DNA of 48,231 nt, from positions 1 to 48,231 of the forward strand of contig CALFUP010000153.1 in assembly GCA_937929875.1 (NCBI GenBank), written 5' to 3'. The notes below the pieces were generated by a model that saw nothing but the letters and a program-made list of their open reading frames with translations, was not told the origin of the DNA and made no database searches. The position numbers were made by a program, and so were the translations under genes. Each line of letters starts with the position of its first letter. Within the stretch, counting starts at the first letter, position 1. Source of the DNA: an uncultured Cocleimonas sp. GTDB taxonomy: Bacteria > Pseudomonadota > Gammaproteobacteria > Thiotrichales > Thiotrichaceae. This document shows, one piece after another, positions 34,681 to 42,862 of the stretch.

Positions 34681-35376
34681 ATGTTGATGCAAGATCAGAA
34701 TATAACTGGGCAAGATCCTAGCCAAAAAAACCTTAAAGATAACAATACAGCGACTTCAAAAGTTGCAGTCAACAATAGTTATCTCCAGAGCCAATTGTTA
34801 ATTGCAATGCCCGGCTTGGATGACCCGTATTTCAAACAATCAGTGACTTTAATTTGTCAGCATAATGAAGATGGATGTTTTGGCTTAACAATCAATAATC
34901 CTATTCAAATAACTGTTGATGAAGTACTTAAGCAGCTAGAGATTGACTCAGAGCACTCCATTGCTAACTCAGCAAAAACCAAATATACACAGCTAAATAA
35001 ATCTGCTTCTCCCAAATCGATGTCCGCTCTTCGTGGAGGGCCAGTGCAAACTGAGCAGGGATTTATCATTCATGATGGTGATAAAAAATGGGAGAACACC
35101 ATAGCCGTTTGTGAGGGAATATCAGTAACAGCATCAAAAGATGTTTTGATAGATATCGCGATAGGAAATGGCCCTGAAAATTATCTGTTAGTTTTAGGTT
35201 GTGCAAGTTGGGAAGCAGGGCAAGTTGAAGATGAAATCATTAATAACTCATGGTTAAATTGTCCAGTCGATAAAAAAATACTCTTTGAAACACCCTATGA
35301 GGATCGCTGGCAGGCATCTGCAGATAGCCTTGGTATTAATCTCTTCGCGATGAGTGGAATTTCTGGGCATGATTAA
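34681..35376 (+). CDS. yqgE: YqgE/AlgH family protein (UPF0301)
   Basis: A 231-residue protein with the DUF179 domain from about residue 34: YLQSQLLIAMPGLDDPYFKQSVTLICQHNEDGCFGLTINNP, then LRGGPVQTEQGFIIHD and LLVLGCASWEAGQVEDEIINNSWL. The first 33 residues form an extra polar extension rich in Asn, Gln and Thr, and a second insertion (about residues 93-112) with Ser and Lys lies before LRGGP. Role unclear; AlgH was first tied to alginate regulation. It is 21 bp after tonB and 27 bp before ruvX. Confidence 0.93.
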   Translation: MLMQDQNITGQDPSQKNLKDNNTATSKVAVNNSYLQSQLLIAMPGLDDPYFKQSVTLICQHNEDGCFGLTINNPIQITVDEVLKQLEIDSEHSIANSAKTKYTQLNKSASPKSMSALRGGPVQTEQGFIIHDGDKKWENTIAVCEGISVTASKDVLIDIAIGNGPENYLLVLGCASWEAGQVEDEIINNSWLNCPVDKKILFETPYEDRWQASADSLGINLFAMSGISGHD

Positions 35377-35403
35377 TAAGTGGATTATGGTAATGACCTT
35401 TTA

Positions 35404-35832
35404 ATGGCCGTCGTTATTGCATTTGATTTTGGTTTAAAACGTACAGGTGTTGCAGTTGGAAATACTGTTATAGGTAGCGCTACTCCTGAATGTACCTTAA
35501 GCAGTAAAGATGAATCGCCCGATTGGGATGGAATTTCAAAGTTAATTGAAGAATGGCAGCCCTCACAAATAGTGGTGGGAATGCCGATTGAACTTGATGG
35601 CAGTGAAAATCCCCTTAAAAAACGAATTGATCGCTTTTGTCATCAAATTCAAGGCCGTTATAATGTAGCTGTGGATCAAGAGAACGAACAATTCACATCT
35701 ATTGAAGCCGCACAACGTTTAAAGCAGCTTCGTCAAAGTGGTAGAAAACAAAAAATTACTAAGGATGAAGTTGATAAAATAGCAGCTTCAATTATTTTAG
35801 AGAACTGGATGCAACGGAATGCGCATAGTTAA
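35404..35832 (+). CDS. ruvX: Holliday-junction-resolvase-like protein RuvX (YqgF), pre-16S rRNA nuclease
   Basis: RNase-H-fold nuclease; family members process the 5' end of 16S rRNA and were first called putative Holliday junction resolvases. Catalytic-type motifs are visible: AFDFGLKRTGVAVG (first Asp of the fold), QIVVGMPIELDGSENP, QENEQFTSIEAAQRL and KDEVDKIAASIIL with the last Asp. ATG 35404 is used because the protein then begins AVVIAFDFG as in relatives; a GTG at 35380 would add eight residues. 142 residues. It is in the tonB-yqgE-ruvX-pyrR order. Confidence 0.93.
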   Translation: MAVVIAFDFGLKRTGVAVGNTVIGSATPECTLSSKDESPDWDGISKLIEEWQPSQIVVGMPIELDGSENPLKKRIDRFCHQIQGRYNVAVDQENEQFTSIEAAQRLKQLRQSGRKQKITKDEVDKIAASIILENWMQRNAHS

Positions 35833-35880
35833 TTTTACACTTCTTAATATGAGATTAGAAAGCATTAGGAAAAAGGTGTA

Positions 35881-36414
35881 ATGAGTACAAATAAAGAGGT
35901 TAATACTGGCGACTTTGATAACAATGTAGATTCTCTACTTAGTCAAATGTCAGAACAACTTAGCGGTATTATAGAAAAAAATAAGCTAGAGTCGCCCGTA
36001 ATGGTGGGAATACATTCCGCTGGTGTATGGGTAGCTGAACGCTTACATCAGTCATTAAATATTCAAGAACCCTTGGGTAAATTAAACATCAATTTTTATC
36101 GTGATGATTTCAGTCGTATTGGTCTACATCCACAAATAGAAGCTTCAGAATTGCCTTTTAGTTTAGAAGATAAACATATCATTCTAGTTGATGATGTTTT
36201 GTTTACAGGCCGAACCATTCGAGCAGCGATGAATGAATTATTTGATTACGGTCGCCCTGCAAGTATTACGCTAGCGGTGTTAATTGATAGAGGTAAAAGA
36301 GAATTACCTGTAGAAGCTAATGTCGTTGGTTTTCGATGTGAGATGGATGCAAATAGTTATTTCAAATTGACCAATGATAATAACCAATTAGAATTAGGTA
36401 TTATCAATAAATAA
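35881..36414 (+). CDS. pyrR: PyrR-type uracil phosphoribosyltransferase / regulator
   Basis: A 177-residue type I phosphoribosyltransferase-fold protein. The PRPP motif IILVDDVLFTGRTIRAAM is at 100-117, preceded by the typical LNINFYRDDFSRI and followed by PASITLAVLIDRGKRELPVEANVVG. In Gram-positive bacteria PyrR binds pyr mRNA to attenuate the operon; in gammaproteobacteria the regulatory role is less clear. It precedes pyrB, but the 131-bp gap from stop to the TTG candidate (212 to the ATG) holds an inverted repeat pair, not a visible attenuator. Confidence 0.93.
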   Translation: MSTNKEVNTGDFDNNVDSLLSQMSEQLSGIIEKNKLESPVMVGIHSAGVWVAERLHQSLNIQEPLGKLNINFYRDDFSRIGLHPQIEASELPFSLEDKHIILVDDVLFTGRTIRAAMNELFDYGRPASITLAVLIDRGKRELPVEANVVGFRCEMDANSYFKLTNDNNQLELGIINK

Positions 36415-36423
36415 AACTATCTC

Positions 36424-36507
36424 AAAAAGTAGGGGGTGTCGTTTCGATCATGCTTAATATAGTTTTTCGACGAAACTCAGTACAAGTGCTTAACAGAAAT
36501 GTCATTA
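36424..36507 (+). repeat. Dispersed repeat, copy 10 (long form)
   Basis: AAAAAGTAGGGGG then TGTCGTTTCGAT, ending GAAACTCAGTACAAGTGCTT then AACAGAAATGTCATT. Starts 9 bp after the pyrR stop. With copy 11 it makes a unit bounded by inverted core sequences. Confidence 0.88.
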
Positions 36508-36519
36508 TTAGAATAAATA

Positions 36520-36536
36520 GACACCCCCCTACTTTT
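36520..36536 (-). repeat. G-tract dispersed repeat, copy 11 (core only, inverted relative to copy 10)
   Basis: Top strand gacacccccctactttt, 13 bp after the distal end of copy 10. The pair gives an element of about 113 bp (36424-36536) with inverted GTAGGG termini between pyrR and pyrB. Confidence 0.88.
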
Positions 36537-36625
36537 CCGCTATTTTGCGTAACGCTTTAAACAAACTAACAACGAATAATAGAGAGAATAGAGTCATTAT
36601 AAAACCTGGCCCATTACCCTCATCA

Positions 36626-37594
36626 ATGCAGTTAACTGCTGATGGCAAACTAAAACACTTCCTCACTACTGAAGGTATCCCACCGTTATTGCTTGAAGAA
36701 ATTCTTGATCGAGCCCAACAATTTGTATCCTTACCCGGTAAAGCCCAAGTAAAAGCCCCTTTACTGCGCGGTAAAACGGTGATGAATTTGTTTTTTGAAA
36801 ACTCTACTCGTACTCGTACTACATTTGAACTGGCAGCAAAACGTCTCTCAGCTGATTTGGTTAATTTAGATATTAGAAACTCTGCCACCTCAAAAGGTGA
36901 GAGTCTGCTGGATACTATTCGCAACATCGAAGCGATGGGCTGTGATATGTTTGTGGTTCGGCACGCCAGTAGTAGCGCAGCTCATTTCATAGCAAAATAT
37001 TGCGCACCTCATATCAGTGTTATCAATGCTGGTGACGGACGTCATGCTCATCCCACGCAAGCCATGTTAGATATGTTGACGATACGGCAGCACAAGCCTG
37101 ATTTTGCACCACTTAAAATTGCCATTGTGGGCGACATAAAACACTCGCGAGTCGCACGTTCCGAAATCCATGCTTTGACGACATTATGTGCAGGTGAAAT
37201 ACGTTTGATCGCTCCCATTACATTAATGCCAAGCGGAATCGAAGAAATGGGGGTAAACGTCTATACTGATATGGCCAAAGGACTTAAAGATGTTGATGTG
37301 GTGATTATGCTTCGCCTTCAACACGAAAGGATGAATACCGCTTTATTACCTTCAGTTCGAGAATACTATGCTCGCTATGGTCTTACTGAAGAACGCTTAA
37401 AATTGGCTAAGCCAGATGCCATTGTTATGCATCCTGGTCCAGTTAATCGAGGCGTCGAAATAGACTCACAAGTCGCTGATGGTCCTCAATCAGTCATTAT
37501 GCAGCAAGTCACCAATGGTGTTGCCGTTCGTATGGCAGTAATGGCGATGGCGATGGCGTCGCAGGCCTCTCTAGTAAAAAAGGAGGAGCTGTAA
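36626..37594 (+). CDS. pyrB: Aspartate carbamoyltransferase catalytic chain (Pseudomonas-type, class A)
   Basis: Makes carbamoyl-aspartate from carbamoyl phosphate and aspartate in de novo pyrimidine synthesis. Motifs seen are [13 protein letters not shown] (56-68), ATSKGES with Lys90, HPTQ (142-145), VIMLRLQ and MHPGPVNRG. The start is uncertain: ATG 36626 begins [13 protein letters not shown] and aligns with relatives, while TTG 36545 adds 27 residues and starts within 10 bp of repeat copy 11. Neither has a clear SD. It is followed immediately by the pyrC' gene (stop TAA abuts ATG), the pairing found in class A ATCases. Confidence 0.94.
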   Translation: MQLTADGKLKHFLTTEGIPPLLLEEILDRAQQFVSLPGKAQVKAPLLRGKTVMNLFFENSTRTRTTFELAAKRLSADLVNLDIRNSATSKGESLLDTIRNIEAMGCDMFVVRHASSSAAHFIAKYCAPHISVINAGDGRHAHPTQAMLDMLTIRQHKPDFAPLKIAIVGDIKHSRVARSEIHALTTLCAGEIRLIAPITLMPSGIEEMGVNVYTDMAKGLKDVDVVIMLRLQHERMNTALLPSVREYYARYGLTEERLKLAKPDAIVMHPGPVNRGVEIDSQVADGPQSVIMQQVTNGVAVRMAVMAMAMASQASLVKKEEL

Positions 37595-38887
37595 ATGAAT
37601 CAAGTGATCATAAAAAACGCGCGCATTATTAATCCCTCCACAAAGCTTGATGAAATCACTAATCTAGCTATTAGTGGAAGTAAAATCGCAGGGATTGGTG
37701 CTTCAATTTCTAAAGAATTTGAAGAAAATGAAGTGACTGAAAGCATAGATGCTTCTGGCAAATGGGTTTTACCAGGATTAGTTGATTTAAGTGCGTATTT
37801 ACGCGAGCCAGGGCAAGAAAATAAAACCCGTATTCCATTTGAAACTTACAGTGCAGTTAGTGCTGGTATTACTAGAATTTGCTGCATGCCTGAAGCACTA
37901 TGCCCTATTGATAGTGGTGCAACCGTCAAACTTATTCGCAATAAAGTCAAAAAAGCAGGTTTTGCGCGTGTTAGTGTTATTGGTGCATTAACTCAAGGCC
38001 TTAAAGGCGAACAGCTCAGTCATATGGGAAGTTTAAAATACGTTGATTGTGTTGGTTTGAGTCAAGGGCATGAGCCTATTAAAGATTTGGCTACGCTAAG
38101 AAAAGCAATGGAATATGCATCGACATTCGACTTACCACTGTTTTTGCATCCATTTGATCATTCATTGATGGTTGCTGGTGGAATGCATGAAGGTCCATTA
38201 TCCACACGACTCGGATTAAACCCCATTCCTGTGGCTGCGGAAACGGCAGCGATGGCTCAAATTTTGACTTTAGTTGAACAGACTCAATGCCCTGTTCACT
38301 TTTGTCGTCTATCTAGTGGAGATAGCATCAAGCTATTAAAGCAGGCTAAAGACAATGGTCTACCTGTGACAGCAGATGTTGCGGCTCACCAATTATTTTT
38401 AACTGAAATGGATGTCTGTGATTACAACCCACTTTGTCATACGGTGCCGCCATTGCGTTCCGAGCGAGATAGAGATGCATTGAGACAGGCTGCATCAGAT
38501 GGGATTTTAGATGCTATTTGTTCGGATCATCAGCCACATGAAATTGATGCAAAACTAGCGCCATTCGAAGAAACTAGCCCTGGTGTTTCTGGTTTTGAAA
38601 CACTCTTACCGTTAGTCATGAGATTAGTTGAAGAAAAGGTATTGAGTGAGACTCAAGCTGTAGCATACCTAACTGATCAACCAGCCAAGCTGGTGAATGT
38701 GGCATCTGGAAGTATAGAGGTAGGTAAGTCAGCTGATTTAAGTATCTATGATCCCAATGAGTTTTGGCAATTAGACACAGATAGAATGACCAGTCGTGGG
38801 AAAAACACGCCATTCTCTGGTTGGGGTTTTAACGGTAAGACCGTTAAAACGTTTGTCAAAGGTAAATCAGTTTTTGAACTTGTTTAA
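37595..38887 (+). CDS. pyrC': Dihydroorotase-like PyrC' (probably non-catalytic ATCase subunit)
   Basis: Amidohydrolase-fold protein of 430 residues that in Pseudomonas is an inactive structural subunit of the dodecameric ATCase. Where active dihydroorotases have the zinc motif D-x-H-x-H-x-R, this reads VDLSAYLREPG (64-73): both histidines are replaced, by Ser66 and Tyr68. Downstream SDHQPHE keeps the conserved aspartate. The protein is otherwise full length, including VSGFETLLPLVM and TPFSGW. Loss of the metal pair is direct from the sequence; the structural role is from the known Pseudomonas system. A functional pyrC must exist elsewhere. Confidence 0.92.
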   Translation: MNQVIIKNARIINPSTKLDEITNLAISGSKIAGIGASISKEFEENEVTESIDASGKWVLPGLVDLSAYLREPGQENKTRIPFETYSAVSAGITRICCMPEALCPIDSGATVKLIRNKVKKAGFARVSVIGALTQGLKGEQLSHMGSLKYVDCVGLSQGHEPIKDLATLRKAMEYASTFDLPLFLHPFDHSLMVAGGMHEGPLSTRLGLNPIPVAAETAAMAQILTLVEQTQCPVHFCRLSSGDSIKLLKQAKDNGLPVTADVAAHQLFLTEMDVCDYNPLCHTVPPLRSERDRDALRQAASDGILDAICSDHQPHEIDAKLAPFEETSPGVSGFETLLPLVMRLVEEKVLSETQAVAYLTDQPAKLVNVASGSIEVGKSADLSIYDPNEFWQLDTDRMTSRGKNTPFSGWGFNGKTVKTFVKGKSVFELV

Positions 38888-38888
38888 A

Positions 38889-38909
38889 AGTGAAAATATT
38901 AGTTTCACT
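38889..38909. terminator. Possible weak terminator after pyrC'
   Basis: AGTGAAA pairs with TTTCACT around a 7-nt AT loop, one base past the pyrC' stop codon. The stem is AT-rich and only A-tracts follow, so activity as an intrinsic terminator is doubtful; it lies between convergent genes. Confidence 0.35.
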
Positions 38910-38926
38910 AAAACAAATTGTTATTT

Positions 38927-39199
38927 CTATAGATATTGCGAAACAGAATTCTTAACTAGTACAAAATATTTGTGAACAAATTCTCCGTAAGCGCGCCTCT
39001 CTCTATTCTGTGAGTAGGCATGGCGTTCTACTTTAGTTGCATTGGCTCTACGCACCTGATTAGCAATATGCTGCTGTGTTTCTGCTAGATAAGCGCTTTC
39101 GCAACTTTTATCATCACAAGCAAAGACACTTGTAGTGATCAGCATTGAAAACATCAAAATTAAACCCAAAAACAAACCATTCAATAATTTAAGTGACAT
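38927..39199 (-). CDS. Small secreted protein of unknown function
   Basis: A 90-residue protein with a clear signal peptide (LLNGLFLGLILMFSMLITTSVFA) and cleavage before CDDKSC. The mature part, about 62 residues, has two cysteines close together (CDDKSC) and a basic helix rich in Arg, Ala and Asn (QQHIANQVRRANATKVERHA). I do not recognise the family. It is convergent with pyrC' and followed upstream by a 353-bp gap (39200-39552) that holds only repeat copy 12 and AT-rich sequence. Confidence 0.65.
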   Translation of the reverse strand: MSLKLLNGLFLGLILMFSMLITTSVFACDDKSCESAYLAETQQHIANQVRRANATKVERHAYSQNRERRAYGEFVHKYFVLVKNSVSQYL

Positions 39200-39360
39200 A
39201 ACACTATCCTAGAAATCAATAATTAATGATCAGGATAAAGGAGTTCATTGCGTGCAAGAAGCAAGCACAGACTTAAGGTTATTTTAGTCAGATCATTCTA
39301 TAGACGGCAAAACCAACGGTTTAATATGACGGATTAAACTTGTTTTTACATATGTAATAT

Positions 39361-39456
39361 AAAAATGACAGTTCTGTTGAGCACTTGTACTGAGCTTTGT
39401 CGAAGTCTGTCGAATTAGGTTCCTGAGCTTTGTCGAAGGACCCCCCCCTACTTTTT
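39361..39456 (-). repeat. Dispersed repeat, copy 12 (long form, about 96 bp)
   Basis: Read on the minus strand it starts AAAAAGTAGGGGGGGG then TCCTTCGAC, includes AAGCTCAGGAACC and ends CTCAGTACAAGTGCTCAACA followed by GAACTGTCATTTTT. The core differs from other copies by an extra G run and loss of TGTC. It lies alone in the 353-bp gap. Confidence 0.85.
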
Positions 39457-39552
39457 GTAGAATAAATTGAGATGTCTATCTTAGGTTCAATTTAAAAAGG
39501 GTTATTTGGGTTCACAGAGAATAGGTGGTGATTGAAAAGTTTCGATAAAAAG

Positions 39553-40266
39553 TCAATGAAGTGGTAGTTTTTCTCGAAGTTTGTTCTTATCAAACCACCA
39601 GTTTTCAGCAACCAAGGCATCGATGACTTGTGCCAGTTTGGGCAAAAACAATTGTGGGTCGTTTAGCTCTAGCTTATCCATCCAAAAATTTAACTGACTT
39701 TGGTCTTTAACATTGCTATGACGTTCTGCTACCTGTGCGATCATATTCGTTGTTAGAAACATCACGCTATCTCGTTTATCACCTTCTAAACGCAAGTCAG
39801 CAAGATAATGTGCCGTTACTGCTGCCACTGCTGCGCCGTCTGATTTTGCTGGTGTATCATCGATAAGACTTTTCATCATCAGAATGCTTAATTCGGTATC
39901 TATAGGATATGTAACAGAGAGCCACATTGCATGGCCTAAAGCGACTATTGCTGAAGGTAGCTCTGTACGGTAAAGGCAATCTAAAGATCTGACCGCAGCT
40001 TCAATCTCGTCGTTATCCATGAATAGTTTAAATGCTTCTTTAGCTAAACCCCAAGCTGCTTCTGGCATGCCGCTTTCTGCAACATCAAGCATGATTTCAG
40101 CTATTTCTAATTGTAAGTTTGCCCGCTCTAAAGGAGATGATTTAGGATTAATCTGGGCAAGTAAGGTTTGTTTTTCGAGTAATGTTCGTTTTAAAAAATC
40201 ACGTGACTCACTAGCTTCTGTAAATTCTATTCCAGATTTGTTTTTATTGAGATCGTTTGTTTCCAT
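39553..40266 (-). CDS. Uncharacterised helical (TPR-like) protein
   Basis: A 237-residue soluble protein with no signal peptide. It is mostly amphipathic helices in repeated pairs (SSPLERANLQLEIAEIMLDVAESG, PEAAWGLAKEAFKLFMDNDEIEAAVRSLDCLYR), like a tetratricopeptide or HEAT-like solenoid. The second half carries conserved-looking GAAVAAVTAHYLADLRLEGDKR, DPQLFLPKLAQVIDALVAENWWFDKNKLREKLP. I recall similar unnamed proteins in other gammaproteobacteria but cannot assign a function. It lies 37 bp from the RskA-like gene on the same strand, so the two may be co-transcribed. Confidence 0.7.
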   Translation of the reverse strand: METNDLNKNKSGIEFTEASESRDFLKRTLLEKQTLLAQINPKSSPLERANLQLEIAEIMLDVAESGMPEAAWGLAKEAFKLFMDNDEIEAAVRSLDCLYRTELPSAIVALGHAMWLSVTYPIDTELSILMMKSLIDDTPAKSDGAAVAAVTAHYLADLRLEGDKRDSVMFLTTNMIAQVAERHSNVKDQSQLNFWMDKLELNDPQLFLPKLAQVIDALVAENWWFDKNKLREKLPLH

Positions 40267-40303
40267 AAATAATTAAGGTTTATCTAGACTAAAAAAGTAT
40301 AAG

Positions 40304-40831
40304 TTAGGGTTGAGCTAAAAAAAGTGGTTGGCTAACTTCATCGCCCTCTGTTTTTAAAACTAATTCAAATTTGAAAGGGGATAGAATCAACTCTTTTGAC
40401 GTAAAAGGTAGCAGCATTGTTGTTGATGTTATTTCAGTAAACTCATTTGATAGGATGGGTTTTGTATCTTTACCTACTAAATCATATATCCATAATTGAT
40501 ATTTTTGGTCTTTATCTATTTTAGGTAAACCGACGAATTCCATTACGCCTTTTTGTAGGATATTGCTCCATACCACTCGACCTGTGACATTTTTCACCAA
40601 GGGATTTAATGTATGTAACCAGTTGGTATTGATCACACCATCTTGGGCAAGTAGGAGCTCCTGCTGGATGATAAGCTCTGATTTGTTTCTTTGTTGAACA
40701 GGTTCTGCAATCCATTTTTTATAAATCAACCCACTCAATAACGTTAAACTAATCAGCAAGATGACCGTGAGTAGAATCAACAGCCACAATGGGAGTTTCT
40801 TTTGTTGATTGATTGACACAGTACTGTTCAC
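40304..40831 (-). CDS. RskA-like (anti-sigma-K C-terminal type) single-pass membrane protein
   Basis: A 175-residue protein with one N-terminal membrane helix (about 14-36, PLWLLILLTVILLISLTLLSGLIY) and a periplasmic beta domain. The segment GRVVWSNILQKGVMEFVGLPKIDKDQKYQLWIYDLVGKDTKP matches the RskA C-terminal domain pattern. A cytoplasmic zinc anti-sigma domain, present in full RskA proteins, is not visible in the 12 N-terminal residues, and no ECF sigma factor is adjacent. The role is therefore unclear. It is divergent from ycaO. Confidence 0.7.
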   Translation of the reverse strand: MNSTVSINQQKKLPLWLLILLTVILLISLTLLSGLIYKKWIAEPVQQRNKSELIIQQELLLAQDGVINTNWLHTLNPLVKNVTGRVVWSNILQKGVMEFVGLPKIDKDQKYQLWIYDLVGKDTKPILSNEFTEITSTTMLLPFTSKELILSPFKFELVLKTEGDEVSQPLFLAQP

Positions 40832-40923
40832 TCGGGTTTCAAATTTATTTAAGATGGTTATTTTGGTGTAAAACGATTACATCCTGATATTCTAGCGCGT
40901 AAGATTCATTTTAAGGAATCTCA

Positions 40924-42690
40924 TTGCGAATTAGACAAAAAATGATCAAGATAACACATTCTGCTGGCAAAGATGCTGCACTCTCAGAACAAGTTGCCAA
41001 GTTAAAACAGAAGCTACTCAATTATGGTATCAACATAGTAGAAGACTCTTGTTTGAACCCTGTTGATAATATTTGGTCGATATCAGTTAGTGATCGAGAA
41101 TGCCCAGTTCTTAATTGTAGTGGCTATGGCGCTTCAAAAAACGCTGCAATGTTTTTCGCTTTAAGTAGATTCATTCAGCAATTAACAACACATCATTTTT
41201 GGTCTGACTATTATCTTGGGGACGAAGTTGCAAATAGCAAATTTGTTCATTCTGTAAATGAGGTTTGGTTTGCACCGAATACCAGTGATTCATTCTGGCC
41301 AGAAGGCGTATTAGACAACGAGTTTAGTGAGAGTGAAGGAACGTTACGCGAATTATATAATCCAGATGGTGAGCTCAATATCAGTCGTTTGATTGACATG
41401 AATTCGTCAAACCTTGACCGTGGTATTTGTTGCGTTCCTTATCGAAGTATTAGAACAGGTGAAATTGTCAATTTTCCTGTGAACATTATCGATAATATAT
41501 ACTCTTGCAATGGTATTGGATCGGGAGACACAATTCATGAAGCTCGGCTTGATGCTTTGTGCGAAGTGATAGCTAACTATATTCAATTCAAAGTTATCTC
41601 TGAGGGAATCTCACTCCCCAATATACCCGACGGAATATTAAGTCGTTATCCTAGCTTACTAAAGAGCATTCAAGATATTGAAAAATTAGGTCTTTCTGTA
41701 TTGGCAAAAGAAGCTTCTTTAGGTGGGCAGTATCCGGTATTAGCAATGATCTTAGTAGACCCGAAAAATCAGGGTGTCTATTCGAATTTCGCTGCTCATC
41801 CAGATTTTGAAGTTGCTTTTGAGCGTTCACTCACTGGTCTGTTCCAAGACCGAGATCTAGAACATTTAGATGGCTTTCTAGAAGCTGGGTTTGATATGGA
41901 TGAAATGGCAAGTCCGAATAACCTTGAGGCTCATTTTAAACGTTCTCAAGCTCGCTCTTCAAATGGCAGAGTGCCTTGGTTGTCTCTGAATGATAAGCCA
42001 GATTTTGATTTTGTAGCGTGGGACAAACAAGTCTCTATTAAAAACTATGAAGAAGAGTTTCATCACCTTTGTGATTTGGTACACGCAGATGGGAATGAGG
42101 TTTTCATATGTGAACATGGTGACATAGGTCTAAACATTTGTAGGATAATCGCTCCTGGTATGTCTGAAATCTATCCAGTTGATCGCTTGGTGCTAGAAAA
42201 TAATAATGCAGGCATGGATGTTCGAGAACAGATTTTAAAAAAAGAAAAATCATTGGCTGAATGTGAACAACTCATTCAAGACTTAGAAGAGCTAAATCAA
42301 GATGACTACTGTTTAGTTTCGACTCTAATAGGTATGGCGGCAGATACAGATAGTATATTTCATGATCTATGCGTTGCTGAATTAATTACTCTCTTGGCTT
42401 TAAAAGTACAAGATAACGAACGTATCCAAGAAGGTTGTGAATGGTTACTCCACTTCAAACAATTAAACCCCAGACGTTTAAAAACCTATCATTGTATTAA
42501 TACGATTCTGCAGCTAGATACTATGACGAGTTATGCAATAACTTTAGAAAAACTATATACCAAAGAAATTTTAAGCGATGCATTAGCGCTGATTGACGGT
42601 GAAGATGTTTTTCCATTAGTCAGCAAATGGAAAATGCACGGTCTACTGGTCGATGCTTATGTAAAAGTGAATGAAACGAGAAAAAAGTAG
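40924..42690 (+). CDS. ycaO: YcaO-family protein with degenerate ATP/Mg site
   Basis: Homologue of E. coli YcaO, an accessory factor in RimO methylthiolation of ribosomal protein S12. Homology runs end to end: GKDAALSEQVAKLKQKL, LNPVDNIWSISVSD, LDRGICCVPY, SLGGQYPVLAMILVDP, AAHPDFEVAFERSLTGLFQDR and CRIIAPGMSEIYPVDRLVLENN. The C-terminal half is helical like YcaO. Two nucleotide-site motifs are altered: E. coli EYFERLST reads RFIQQLTT (82-89), and SEVFERY reads CEVIANY (213-219), so three of four Mg-binding glutamates and an arginine are lost. TTG 40924 is used because AAGGA lies 6 bp upstream; ATG 40942 is an alternative. The TAG stop lies in a repeat. Confidence 0.85.
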   Translation: MRIRQKMIKITHSAGKDAALSEQVAKLKQKLLNYGINIVEDSCLNPVDNIWSISVSDRECPVLNCSGYGASKNAAMFFALSRFIQQLTTHHFWSDYYLGDEVANSKFVHSVNEVWFAPNTSDSFWPEGVLDNEFSESEGTLRELYNPDGELNISRLIDMNSSNLDRGICCVPYRSIRTGEIVNFPVNIIDNIYSCNGIGSGDTIHEARLDALCEVIANYIQFKVISEGISLPNIPDGILSRYPSLLKSIQDIEKLGLSVLAKEASLGGQYPVLAMILVDPKNQGVYSNFAAHPDFEVAFERSLTGLFQDRDLEHLDGFLEAGFDMDEMASPNNLEAHFKRSQARSSNGRVPWLSLNDKPDFDFVAWDKQVSIKNYEEEFHHLCDLVHADGNEVFICEHGDIGLNICRIIAPGMSEIYPVDRLVLENNNAGMDVREQILKKEKSLAECEQLIQDLEELNQDDYCLVSTLIGMAADTDSIFHDLCVAELITLLALKVQDNERIQEGCEWLLHFKQLNPRRLKTYHCINTILQLDTMTSYAITLEKLYTKEILSDALALIDGEDVFPLVSKWKMHGLLVDAYVKVNETRKK

Positions 42691-42703
42691 GGGGGTGTGA
42701 TTT
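42682..42703 (+). repeat. G-tract dispersed repeat, copy 13 (overlaps ycaO stop)
   Basis: AAAAAGTAGGGGGG then TGTGATTT. The TAG at 42688-42690 is the ycaO stop codon, so the repeat supplies the last lysine codons and the stop. Confidence 0.88.
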
Positions 42704-42824
42704 TTAAATCTTTATTGACCTTAAAAATAGCTTAAAAGGTTTAAGTGAATATTTAAAGTGATCTAAGGCTAAACAGTAAATCACTCACACTACGAGTAGA
42801 TCAAAAAAACACGAAAAGCGGCTA

Positions 42825-42859
42825 AATATCCTGAAGTGCTATTTACACTTCAGGATATT
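42825..42859. terminator. Stem-loop after pit, between convergent genes
   Basis: AATATCCTGAAGTG (42825-42838) pairs perfectly with CACTTCAGGATATT (42846-42859) around a 7-nt loop, 4 bp past the pit stop. The stem is strong but T-tracts on either strand are short, so it may be a terminator or an mRNA-stabilising hairpin. Confidence 0.55.
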
Positions 42860-42862
42860 AAA

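Noticed and set aside
36529-36927. 132-codon minus-strand frame over the pyrB start
   Set aside because: Antisense to conserved pyrB sequence and starting within it; no family match.
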